Part shown: in pieces, positions 49,527 through 57,422 of the stretch
How the letters are laid out: every line of letters begins with the position of its first letter
How positions within the stretch are numbered: the stretch's first letter is position 1
NCBI GenBank assembly: GCA_959027945.1
Contig: CAUFRO010000008.1
Coordinates: forward strand, 1 to 61,583
DNA length: 61,583 nt
Reading direction: 5' to 3'
Source of the DNA: an uncultured Collinsella sp.
Lineage (GTDB): Bacteria; Actinomycetota; Coriobacteriia; Coriobacteriales; Coriobacteriaceae
Made by a program: the position numbers and the translations under genes
The notes under the pieces: model-generated
Seen by the model: the letters and a program-made list of their open reading frames with translations, nothing else
The model's database searches: none
What the model was told of the DNA's origin: nothing

Positions 49527-49593
49527 GTCCCTCACGCCTGTTTTTGCGCTCTAGGTGATTGGAAGGCCTCCGGTTTCGACCGGGGGCCTTTTT
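49458..49593 (+). promoter_or_regulatory. tryptophan attenuator (leader plus terminator)
   Basis: The Trp leader peptide is followed by a terminator stem AAGGCCTCCGG / CCGGGGGCCTT (49563-49573 with 49580-49590) and a T run (49589-49593). CGGTCGA in the leader end (49514-49520) is complementary to TCGACCG in the terminator (49576-49582), giving a plausible antiterminator. Confidence 0.75.
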
Positions 49594-49670
49594 CTATCTC
49601 GAGCCCGATCGCATTCGCATCACGCGCCTCCGCTTTTCTCTTGCACTCCCATTTCGAAAGGATTTTCACC

Positions 49671-50243
49671 ATGTCTCAGAACACCACCGCCACCCAGCCC
49701 CGCACCGTCCAGACCGCCGACCGTGGCAAACTCGACGTCCGTGCTCTCGTCCTGCTCGCCATCCTGCTCGCCGCCGGCTTCATCCTCAACTTCACCGTCG
49801 GCAAGGCAATCTCGGGCATCTCGGGCGGCATGATCAGCCCCGAGTTCATCATCTCGGCCTTCTGCCTCACCATCCTGGTCGTTCGCCCCAACATCGGCCA
49901 GGCGCTCGTCATTGGCCTCATCTCGGCTGCCGTGATCCAGATCACCACCACTTCGCCGTTTGTCGATTTTGCCGCCGAGGGCATCGCCGCCATGCTCATG
50001 GCCGGCATCGTCAACGCCGCCGGCAAGAACGGTCAGGTCAAGCCCGCCATCGCCATTGTCGCAACCTTCCTGACCACCTTTGTCTCCGGCGTCATCTTCA
50101 TGGTCATCAAGATGGCCATGCTCGGCGTGGTCGGCGAGCTCGCCGCCGCCATGTTGCCCGTCGTCGCCATGACCGCCGTCTTTAACGCCATTCTGGTCGG
50201 CGCCCTCTACTTGCCCATCCAGAAGGCCCTTAGGCTCAACTAA
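49671..50243 (+). CDS. ECF transporter S component, TrpP-like
   Basis: Membrane protein of 190 aa with about five or six hydrophobic helices (LVLLAILLAAGFILNFTVGK; GMISPEFIISAFCLTILVVR). This pattern matches tryptophan-transporter TrpP-type S components, which bind the substrate for an energy-coupling factor (ECF) transporter. The ATG at 49671 has AAAGGA 8 nt upstream. It is preceded by the Trp-codon attenuator and followed by ECF ATPase and T genes, so tryptophan is the likely substrate. Annotation by family resemblance plus regulation. Confidence 0.82.
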   Translation: MSQNTTATQPRTVQTADRGKLDVRALVLLAILLAAGFILNFTVGKAISGISGGMISPEFIISAFCLTILVVRPNIGQALVIGLISAAVIQITTTSPFVDFAAEGIAAMLMAGIVNAAGKNGQVKPAIAIVATFLTTFVSGVIFMVIKMAMLGVVGELAAAMLPVVAMTAVFNAILVGALYLPIQKALRLN

Positions 50244-50249
50244 CCCGCT

Positions 50250-50350
50250 CGGCTTTACGAGCCACCCCATCTTGGCGTTCATTCGTCGCTCGCGTACCCA
50301 AGTACGCTTCGCTCCTCTTTCGCGCCAACCTGGGGCCCCTCGTAAAGCCG
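50250..50350. repeat. imperfect long inverted repeat
   Basis: Arms CGGCTTTACGAG (50250-50261) and CTCGTAAAGCCG (50339-50350), with further inner pairing CCCCA..TGGCG / CGCCA..TGGGG and a GCGTAC..GTACGC tip. It lies between S component and ATPase genes. Confidence 0.6.
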
Positions 50351-50393
50351 TCTCCGTGCTTCACCACCAAAGACTGTCCCAAACGACTAGCTT

Positions 50394-50437
50394 TTGGGGA
50401 CGTTCTTAAACGACTGGTCATTTAAGAACGTCCCCAA
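50394..50437. repeat. perfect 17-bp inverted repeat
   Basis: Arms TTGGGGACGTTCTTAAA (50394-50410) and its complement (50421-50437) with a 10-nt loop, right before the ATPase ribosome site. No T run follows, so it may control translation or partial read-through. Confidence 0.65.
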
Positions 50438-50455
50438 TGACTATGAAAGGTATCC

Positions 50456-52207
50456 ATGGAAACGATCATCAACGTCGACGATGTCTCGTTCTCCTATGGC
50501 ACGCAGACCGAGCAGGCGCTCAGCCACATCTCGCTCAGCGTGAACAAGGGAGATTTCATCGGCATCATCGGGCCCTCGGGCGCCGGCAAGTCCACGCTTG
50601 CCGCCTGTCTGTCGGGTGCCGTGCCCCACCACTACACCGGCACGTTCTTTGGGTCCGTCATGGTTGACGACCACGACACCTGCGAAGTCTCGCTCACCGA
50701 TGTGTCGCAGATCGTCGGCAGCGTGTTGCAGGACATCGACACACAGATGGTCGCCTCGGTCGTCGAGGACGAGATGCTCTTTGGCCTCGAGAACTTTGGC
50801 GTTCCCCACGACCAGATCGAGCGGCGCGTGAGCGAAACGCTCGAGACCGTCGGCATCAGCGACCTGCGCGACCGCGAGATCGCCACCCTCTCGGGCGGAC
50901 AGAAGCAAAAGGTAGCCATCGCCGCCATCCTCGCCATGCGTCCGCGCGTCTTGGTTCTCGACGAGCCCACCGCGGCACTCGACCCCGCTAGCTCCACGTT
51001 GGTCTTCGAGACGCTGCGTGAGGCAAACCGCGCACTTGGAATCACCATCGTCGTCGTTGAGCAAAAGGTCGCCCTGCTCTCGGAGTACTGCAACCGCGTG
51101 CTCGTGCTCAACCATGGCGAAATCGCGCTGCAGGGCGAGCCACACGAGGTCTTCGCGCATACCGACGAGCTCCGTGCCATCGGCGTCGACTGCCCTCGCG
51201 TCACGCGTATCTTCAATAGCCTCGAGGCCGATGGCCTGGTAAGCGGCACCCCCTGCTTGGATGTCGATGAGGCCGAGCGCCTGATTTCGGGCATCGTCGA
51301 CCCCGCACACGCGGCTATCGAAGCCCAGGCGCCCGCCGGTTCCCCGCATGCACCGTCGTTGCGTCCTCATGCCAAGGACGCCGAACCCGTACTCACCTTC
51401 GACCATGTTGAGTTTGCCTATCCCAATGGCGGAGCCGCCGTACACGACCTTAGCCTGACGCTCTATCCTGGCGAGCTCGTGGGCATCGTCGGCCAAAACG
51501 GCGCCGGCAAGACCACGCTCACCAAACTGCTCACAGGCCTGCTTAAGCCCGCCTCGGGCAGCGTGCGCGTCACGGGACTGGATACCGCAGCCGTTCCCAC
51601 GAGCCGCATCGCTCGCGAGGTCGCAACCCTCTTCCAAAACCCTGACCGTCAAATCTGCAAGGACACCGTGCTCGACGAGGTCGCCTTTGGCTTGGAGCTT
51701 GGCGGCATGGACCGCGCCGAGGCTCTGCGTCGTGCCCAACTCGTCATCGACCGCTTTGGCTTGCCGGCCGACGAGGCGCCTTTCTCGCTTTCGCGCGGCC
51801 AGCGACAAATGGTGGCACTCGCCTCCGTCGTGGTCGTAGAGCCCAAAATCGTGGTGCTCGACGAGCCCACGAGCGGCCTTGATTACCGCGAGTGCATGAC
51901 CGTCATGGAAACGGTGCGTACCATGGCCGAGCGTGGCTGCGCCGTAATCATGGTCTGCCACGATATGGAAGTCGTCTCCGACTTTGCCGAGCGCATCGTA
52001 GTAATGGCCGACGGTCGCATCCTCGATCGCGGCCGCACGCACGAGCTGTTCTCGAACATCGAACTCATGCAGAATGCCTACGTTGAGCCGCCCCAGGTCA
52101 TCGAACTCTCGCGCCGTCTGGCATCTTCCGTCTCGCCCGCTTTTGCGCAGGTGAGCGAGGTCACCGATGTCGTTCGAATTACCAAGGAGATGGTCTACCG
52201 TGGTTAA
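50456..52207 (+). CDS. ECF transporter double ATPase
   Basis: Cytosolic protein of 583 aa made of two ABC ATPase domains in one chain, equivalent to EcfA and EcfA'. Domain 1: Walker A GPSGAGKST, signature LSGGQKQKVAIA, Walker B VLVLDEPTAALDP. Domain 2: Walker A GQNGAGKTT, signature LSRGQRQMVALA, Walker B IVVLDEPTSGLD. A linker of about 60 residues joins them (about 255-310). Its end overlaps the start of the T component by 8 bp. Being next to one S gene it may serve that S protein only, or other S proteins in the cell. Confidence 0.93.
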   Translation: METIINVDDVSFSYGTQTEQALSHISLSVNKGDFIGIIGPSGAGKSTLAACLSGAVPHHYTGTFFGSVMVDDHDTCEVSLTDVSQIVGSVLQDIDTQMVASVVEDEMLFGLENFGVPHDQIERRVSETLETVGISDLRDREIATLSGGQKQKVAIAAILAMRPRVLVLDEPTAALDPASSTLVFETLREANRALGITIVVVEQKVALLSEYCNRVLVLNHGEIALQGEPHEVFAHTDELRAIGVDCPRVTRIFNSLEADGLVSGTPCLDVDEAERLISGIVDPAHAAIEAQAPAGSPHAPSLRPHAKDAEPVLTFDHVEFAYPNGGAAVHDLSLTLYPGELVGIVGQNGAGKTTLTKLLTGLLKPASGSVRVTGLDTAAVPTSRIAREVATLFQNPDRQICKDTVLDEVAFGLELGGMDRAEALRRAQLVIDRFGLPADEAPFSLSRGQRQMVALASVVVVEPKIVVLDEPTSGLDYRECMTVMETVRTMAERGCAVIMVCHDMEVVSDFAERIVVMADGRILDRGRTHELFSNIELMQNAYVEPPQVIELSRRLASSVSPAFAQVSEVTDVVRITKEMVYRG

Positions 52208-52946
52208 CGTCATCGACTACATGCCGGGCGATACGCTGCTGCATCGCCTGAATCCCGTCGTCAAACTGGGCCTCGCCGCCGCCATCATCGTCGGCATCTT
52301 TTTGTCCGACACCTACGTGGCGCTGTTGGGCTTTTTGGCACTCACCCTTGCGCTGGGCGCCTACGCCGGCATCGTCAATCGCCTGTTCTCGCTGCTCAAG
52401 CTGCTGATTCCGCTCGCACTTATCATGCTGGTGCTCCAGCTGGCCTTTATGCGCGATGGCAACGTGGTATGGGGCTTTATCACCGACACCGGCCTCATCA
52501 CCGGATCAAAGGCCTGCCTGCGCCTGCTGGGCGTGGCATTGCCTCTCATCCTCATGCTCATGGTGACCAAGCTCAACGACCTTGCCAACGCCTGCGTCGA
52601 GGTGCTGCACGTGCCGTATCGCTATGCCTTTACCTTTACCACGGCGCTGCGCTTTGTGCCGGTGTTTGGCCAGGAGATGAACGCCATCATGGAGGCGCAG
52701 ACTGCACGCGGCGTCGAGTATGACACCAAGAACCCCATCAAGAAGCTCAAGCTCATGCTGCCGTTGTGCATACCGCTGCTTATCTCGAGCGTGGGCAAGA
52801 CCGACGCCACCGCGCTTGCCGCCGAGCAGCGCGGCTTCTACCTGCGCACGCGCGCCAGTTCGTACAAGCGCTATCGCATCAAAGGTCTGGATATCGCCGT
52901 GCTCGCCATCGGCGTCGCCCTCATCGTCCTGGGCTTCCTCTTCTAG
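52200..52946 (+). CDS. ECF transporter T component
   Basis: Membrane subunit of 248 aa that couples ATPase to S component. Helices near DTLLHRLNPVVKLGLAAAII and ALLGFLALTLALGAY lead to the cytosolic coupling helices; the Ala-Arg-Gly motif in EAQTARGVEY and the second AEQRGFYLRTR contact the ATPases. I chose the GTG at 52200: AAGGAG lies 10 nt upstream inside the ATPase gene, and the frames overlap by 8 bp, so the pair is translationally coupled. Confidence 0.92.
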   Translation: MVNVIDYMPGDTLLHRLNPVVKLGLAAAIIVGIFLSDTYVALLGFLALTLALGAYAGIVNRLFSLLKLLIPLALIMLVLQLAFMRDGNVVWGFITDTGLITGSKACLRLLGVALPLILMLMVTKLNDLANACVEVLHVPYRYAFTFTTALRFVPVFGQEMNAIMEAQTARGVEYDTKNPIKKLKLMLPLCIPLLISSVGKTDATALAAEQRGFYLRTRASSYKRYRIKGLDIAVLAIGVALIVLGFLF

Positions 52947-52975
52947 CAACCGCCAGCGGTAACCGGCACACGCAA

Positions 52976-53014
52976 AAGGCCTCGGCTCGCACCAAACGAG
53001 CCGAGACCTTTACT
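52976..53014 (+). terminator. terminator of the ECF operon
   Basis: Stem AAAGGCCTCGGCTCG / CGAGCCGAGACCTTT with a 7-nt loop, directly after the T component gene. Confidence 0.8.
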
Positions 53015-53070
53015 GTTTCCCCAGATAAAACCCACCAAAATATACCTGTCCCTATTTGGCAGGTTGAGGG

Positions 53071-53817
53071 CTATTGGCGGTAGGGGGCGCCGCTGCGAAT
53101 GATGGACTCGCGCACCAGGACGTCCATGGCGTCGAGGGTAATCTCGGGCATCTCGCGGTATTTCTGCAGCACCGAAAGCTCCGTGCAGGCCAGAATGACG
53201 CGATCGCAGCCGCTGCGGGCAAACTCCCACATCACGCGGTCGAACTTATCCATATCGGGCTCACGTCCGGCCTTCACATCGTCGTAGATAAGCGACATCA
53301 CATCGGCCTGACGCTTCTCGCTGGGATAGACGACCTCGACGCCCGCTGCCTCGCATTCGCGCCCATAGACGCCCGCGCCCACAGTTCCGTCGGTGCCCAT
53401 GATGCCGATTTTGCGCACCGGCTCGGCCGGCATGCTCAGGTTAGGATCGAACTCGCACTCCCCCATCACCGCGCCAGCTAGGGCATAGCGCACCGACTCG
53501 CGCGGCATGTGGATAATCGGCACCTTCGTAAACGACTGGATCTGGTCGTAGAAGTAGTGTGACGTGTTGCAGGGAATGGCAATGTGCGCACAGCCCAGCG
53601 ACTCGAGCGCCTGGGCGCACTCCTTCATAGTCGCCAGCAGCTCGGCATGCTCGCCGGTCTTGATGGCCAGCGTGCGGTCGGGCATGGTCGACTTGGAAAG
53701 AACCACCATGTCGATATGCTCCTGGTCGCACGTAGCCGCCGTATGGCGCACAACCTGGTCGTAGTAATACGACGTGGCCTCGGCGCCCATACCGCCGATA
53801 ACTCCCAGCTTTTCCAT
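53071..53817 (-). CDS. aspartate/glutamate racemase family protein
   Basis: Cytosolic, cofactor-independent racemase of 248 aa of the Asp/Glu/hydantoin racemase superfamily. The N-terminal KLGVIGGMGAEATSYYYDQV is typical for aspartate racemases. Both catalytic Cys are present, in IPCNTSHYFYD and ILACTELSVL. The ATG at 53817 has AAGGAGG upstream. It follows an ATP-grasp ligase gene on the same strand, suggesting that D-aspartate made here is used by that ligase (inference). Confidence 0.9.
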   Translation of the reverse strand: MEKLGVIGGMGAEATSYYYDQVVRHTAATCDQEHIDMVVLSKSTMPDRTLAIKTGEHAELLATMKECAQALESLGCAHIAIPCNTSHYFYDQIQSFTKVPIIHMPRESVRYALAGAVMGECEFDPNLSMPAEPVRKIGIMGTDGTVGAGVYGRECEAAGVEVVYPSEKRQADVMSLIYDDVKAGREPDMDKFDRVMWEFARSGCDRVILACTELSVLQKYREMPEITLDAMDVLVRESIIRSGAPYRQ

Positions 53818-53901
53818 CGCCGCCTCCTTGGTGACGCCCGCGCAATTGCGCGTATCATACCCGCGCCCGCCCGATATAATCCGGACGGGCACCGCACTCA
53901 T

Positions 53902-55158
53902 CTACTTGTAATACGTCTTGAACAACTTAAAGTGGCGCAACTTGGTGTGCCACATGCGCAGCCAGCGGTTAAAGACAAAGTCGCCCTTCATAAACGAGGG
54001 GTCGGCGCCCTTGCCTTCCTTATCCAGGCGATGTACCTTAGCGCGCAACTCGGGATCCTTGACGTACTTGTCGACGACACCCATGGGGACGATCATCCAC
54101 AGCGCCTCGTCCTGCGCCGTCACAAACTCCGGCTCAAACGGGCGGTTGAACACATACTCATCCACCACATACTTGGCAACGTTAAAGCCGCTGTTGGTTA
54201 CGTAGTAGTTGCTGCGGCCCTGGCGGGTGTTGAAGTCGAAGAACTTAAACGACCCATCGCGTTCGTCATACTTGACGTCAAAGTTGGAATAGCCCACAAA
54301 ATGAAGGTCCTCGAGCAGCTTGCGCACGCCGCCCATGAGCTCGTCGTTGGGTTCGGTGATAATGCAGGCGTGATTGCCCACGCCGTGGGGCTGATGCTCC
54401 TCAAGCAGCACGTGGCCCAAGCACATCATGCGGACCTTGCCGTTGCGGTCGGAATAGCTGGTGAGCACGCGCATGTACTCATCGTTGCCGGGCACACGGT
54501 CCTGCAAAATCAGGTCATCGGTGTAGCCACTGGCGTACGAGTCGCGAATGACCTGCGCGAGTTCGGCGCGGTCGGCGATTTCATAGGCCTTCTTCTGGCC
54601 CTCGAACTCATGCTGCCACCACATGATGCCGTCGGACGGCTTCAGGATCATCGGGAACGGGAAGTCAATCTGGTCGAGCACCTCGGCCGGCGCCTCGCCT
54701 TGCGCGTTGAGCATCTGCGCAGTAAAGGTAAACGTATGCGGATACGGCACGCCATGCTTCTCGCACAGCTCGTAGAAGATCTCCTTCTTCTGGCACTGCT
54801 CGAGCATGCTGTAGGGCGCGTAGGGCGCGACGATGTTATCCGCCAGCTCATCGGCATCCTTTGCCTGAGCCACCAGGGCAACATAGTTATCGCCGCAGCC
54901 CATCAGGACAATCGTCTTATCGGCATGCGCCTGGGCAATGCCATTGACGGTTTTGAGCATCACGGGCATGGTATCGATGTCGACGTTGGGCGTGTAGTCG
55001 ATAATCTGGCTTCGATACGCAGGGCCCGTCTGGTACTTGCCAAAGACCAGACTCTTGACCTGATACTCTTCGTAGAAGGCGCGCGCCACCGAATAGGCGT
55101 TGATGTCGCCACCGAGCAGCACGGGAATGAACTCGCGCTCTGTAAACTGCAATGCCAT
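53902..55158 (-). CDS. ATP-grasp ligase, possibly D-aspartate ligase
   Basis: Protein of 418 aa with an ATP-grasp fold: PFPMILKPSDGIMWWQHEFE (ATP-binding lysine strand), DDLILQDRVPGNDEYMRV, and the metal-binding FDFNTRQGRSNYYV. It resembles carboxylate-amine ligases such as the enterococcal D-aspartate ligase that adds D-Asp to the peptidoglycan stem peptide. The adjacent aspartate-racemase-like gene supports D-Asp as substrate. Other carboxylate-amine ligase activities remain possible. AGGAA lies 7 nt before the ATG. Confidence 0.8.
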   Translation of the reverse strand: MALQFTEREFIPVLLGGDINAYSVARAFYEEYQVKSLVFGKYQTGPAYRSQIIDYTPNVDIDTMPVMLKTVNGIAQAHADKTIVLMGCGDNYVALVAQAKDADELADNIVAPYAPYSMLEQCQKKEIFYELCEKHGVPYPHTFTFTAQMLNAQGEAPAEVLDQIDFPFPMILKPSDGIMWWQHEFEGQKKAYEIADRAELAQVIRDSYASGYTDDLILQDRVPGNDEYMRVLTSYSDRNGKVRMMCLGHVLLEEHQPHGVGNHACIITEPNDELMGGVRKLLEDLHFVGYSNFDVKYDERDGSFKFFDFNTRQGRSNYYVTNSGFNVAKYVVDEYVFNRPFEPEFVTAQDEALWMIVPMGVVDKYVKDPELRAKVHRLDKEGKGADPSFMKGDFVFNRWLRMWHTKLRHFKLFKTYYK

Positions 55159-55383
55159 GGAAACTTCCTATCGTGAACTGCCCGCACAACGGGCGGTCTT
55201 AGTGCAACCGATTCATTCTAGCGTGCCAAACCGCCAGTACCCAAAGTTCCACCGTATCTATGGCAATCGGAGGGGCAAACTCGGCGCAAAGACGGCACTC
55301 ACCGCTGTACGACAACGGACAATGAACCTACCGCTGTTGTAGGATTCAACATATTGTCAATCTCATAAGCGAAAGGCGCACGC

Positions 55384-56016
55384 GTGCCCCAAGAACATCT
55401 GACCGACAACCCCATCCTTGACGCTGCAAAACGCGAGCTAGCGGAACGTACTCAGACGACCGCTCCCCTACGCACCGCCAGCAACGCCTACGAAGGACCC
55501 GCCCGCATCGTCTCGATTAACACGTCGACGCACAAAGGCACACGCAAGTCGTCTGTCTCCGAGGGGCACGATACCGTCATTGAACAGTTTGGTCTCGCTT
55601 CCGATGCGCACGCCGGGCACTGGCACCGCCAAGTCTCGTTTTTGGCCGCAGAATCAATCCAGACGGCACAGCATCGCGGGCTCGATGTGCACGAAGGCGA
55701 CTTTGGGGAGAACTTCACCACACAAGGCATCAACCTGCTTTCGCTCCCCTTGGGCACACAGCTCAAGATCGGCAACGACGTTCTGGTCGAGATCAGCCAG
55801 ATCGGCAAGGTCTGCCACACCCGCTGTGCCATCTATTATCTCGCCGGTGACTGCATCTTTCCCCACGAGGGCATTTTCGGTGTGGTGCTTCGAGGCGGAG
55901 AGGTGCATGTCGGAGACGATATCCAAACAGTCAAGCTCGGCGACGGTACGTGTTCCTTCACCCCAGCCGAGGCGCTCGAAGAAGTTGAGCATGCTCGCCG
56001 CGAGGGAGCCCTATAG
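55384..56016 (+). CDS. MOSC domain protein
   Basis: Protein of 210 aa with a MOSC domain (molybdenum cofactor sulfurase C-terminal type). It has GLASDAHAGHWHRQVSFLAA, GDFGENFTTQGINLLSLPLG and the conserved Cys in KVCHTRCAIYYLAGDCIFP. This form is like the stand-alone MOSC proteins of MoaC/MogA-type cofactor pathways or YiiM-like reductases. It starts at GTG. No molybdenum cofactor gene is next to it. Reaction not assigned. Confidence 0.87.
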   Translation: MPQEHLTDNPILDAAKRELAERTQTTAPLRTASNAYEGPARIVSINTSTHKGTRKSSVSEGHDTVIEQFGLASDAHAGHWHRQVSFLAAESIQTAQHRGLDVHEGDFGENFTTQGINLLSLPLGTQLKIGNDVLVEISQIGKVCHTRCAIYYLAGDCIFPHEGIFGVVLRGGEVHVGDDIQTVKLGDGTCSFTPAEALEEVEHARREGAL

Positions 56017-56141
56017 GTGCAAAACCCCATGTTGGAGTAGCCCTTAAGGCGTGAATCTGCGATCAGACAGAGTTCCGTAACGTTAAAGTTGAACTCTATG
56101 GTTTCTCAACAATTCACTATAACTGCAGGTCAAAGCCAAAG

Positions 56142-56189
56142 CCTCAAGTTCAACTTGACCCTTTGGAACCTTTAAGGTTCAAGTTGAGG
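56142..56189. promoter_or_regulatory. MerR/SoxR-like dyads before the secreted protein gene
   Basis: CCTCAAGTTCAACTTGACC (56142-56160) is a near-perfect dyad like a SoxR/MerR box. It is followed by AACCTTTAAGGTT and GGTTCAAGTTGAGG (56176-56189). The decamer TTCAASTTGA occurs twice here and once at 128-137. They lie 60-110 bp upstream of the cell-wall protein gene and likely control it. Confidence 0.45.
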
Positions 56190-56250
56190 TCGAAAGCAGT
56201 AGTAGAATACCGTTCGAACCATAACCTACGATTGATTGCAGAGGGATTGG

Positions 56251-57384
56251 ATGCAGCATTCGAATCATCGCGTCGCAGCGCTCATCGCGTCGAAGCCGGC
56301 TCGTATCATCACGAGCGCCGCACTCGCTGTCGCACTGACTGCCACGCCGATGCTCTCCCCCGTTGCGGCGTATGCCGCCTCGCAGGCAACGCAGGATCAG
56401 CTTTCCGCCGCACAGCAAAAAATCGAAGCCGCCACGAGCGCCTACAACGATGCCCGCACCAAACTCGACGACCTGCAAAAGCAGATCGACTCCAACGAGG
56501 CGAGCATCGAGGAAATCGAGGCTAAGCTTCCCGAGCAGCAGGCCAAGGCAAGCTCCGCCATGCGTGATCTGTACAAGTACCAGAAGGGTACCAATCCCAT
56601 CGTGAGCTTCCTGGTCAACGCGCAGAGCTTGGGCGAGTTCATCACCACCTGCAAATACACCAACCAGATCACGAGCTCGAGCGTCGACGAGATCGAAGAG
56701 CTCAACAACATGCAAACCGAACTCGAGCAGAACAAGGCCGAACTCCAGCAGGCCAAGTCGCAGCTTGAGGCAGAGCAGAAAAACGCCGAGGATGCGCTGG
56801 CACAGGCCCAGCAGCTCCGCAGCGAGGCGCAGGCAAAAGCCGAGCAGGAAAATGCCGCCGAGCTTGCCAAGCTCGAGGCCGATAAGGCCGCTGCCGCCGA
56901 GAAGCTCTCAGGCGAGGGCGTAAGCGGCAGCAATTCCAGCAGCCAGGCCACCAACACCAACACCACCATCGACACCACGGTGAACAACGCCAATACCGGT
57001 AACTCCGATTACGATACATTCATCAACGAGTGGACGAGCCGCATCGATAATTATCTTGCCGGCTCCCCCATGGCAGGCCAGGGCTACAACTTTGCCGTCG
57101 CCGCTTGGAATACCGGCGTCGACCCCCGTTGGTCCCCCGCCATCGCCTGTATCGAGAGCACCAAGGGCACTTATTGCGCCAATTCCTACAACGCCTGGGG
57201 CTGGAGCGCCCGTGGCGGCGGTTGGCGCAGCTTTGGCAGCTGGAGCGAGGGCATCGCTGCTCACGTGGCCTACCTTGGCAACACGTACGGCTCCACCCTT
57301 ACCCCGGCAGCGGCCAAAAAGTACTGCCCGCCCACGTGGCAGGACTGGTACAACAAGGTCGCCGCTCAGATGAACCGCATCTAA
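56251..57384 (+). CDS. secreted coiled-coil cell-wall protein with lysozyme-like domain
   Basis: Protein of 377 aa. A signal peptide (ITSAALAVALTATPMLSPVA ending AYA) is followed by a long coiled coil (about 45-215) like that of CwlO/EnvC-type activators, a Ser/Thr/Asn-rich linker, and a C-terminal domain of about 110 aa. This end domain (AVAAWNTGVDPRWSPAIACI ESTKG..NSYNAWGWSARGG) resembles transglycosylase/glucosaminidase-like folds, with a Glu in CIESTKG as candidate catalyst. GAGGG lies before the ATG at 56251. It is followed by a strong terminator. Likely a peptidoglycan remodelling enzyme or adaptor. Confidence 0.82.
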   Translation: MQHSNHRVAALIASKPARIITSAALAVALTATPMLSPVAAYAASQATQDQLSAAQQKIEAATSAYNDARTKLDDLQKQIDSNEASIEEIEAKLPEQQAKASSAMRDLYKYQKGTNPIVSFLVNAQSLGEFITTCKYTNQITSSSVDEIEELNNMQTELEQNKAELQQAKSQLEAEQKNAEDALAQAQQLRSEAQAKAEQENAAELAKLEADKAAAAEKLSGEGVSGSNSSSQATNTNTTIDTTVNNANTGNSDYDTFINEWTSRIDNYLAGSPMAGQGYNFAVAAWNTGVDPRWSPAIACIESTKGTYCANSYNAWGWSARGGGWRSFGSWSEGIAAHVAYLGNTYGSTLTPAAAKKYCPPTWQDWYNKVAAQMNRI

Positions 57385-57392
57385 GTACAGCT

Positions 57393-57420
57393 GAAAAGGG
57401 CCCCAAACGGGGCCCTTTTC
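57393..57420 (+). terminator. terminator of the cell-wall protein gene
   Basis: Perfect stem AAAAGGGCCCC / GGGGCCCTTTT with AAAC loop, followed by CTTTT. It also lies at the end of the convergent kinase gene. Confidence 0.9.
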
Positions 57421-57422
57421 TT

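Noticed and set aside
50441..52213. 590-codon minus-strand frame
   Set aside because: Mirror of the ECF ATPase gene, with no recognisable domain.
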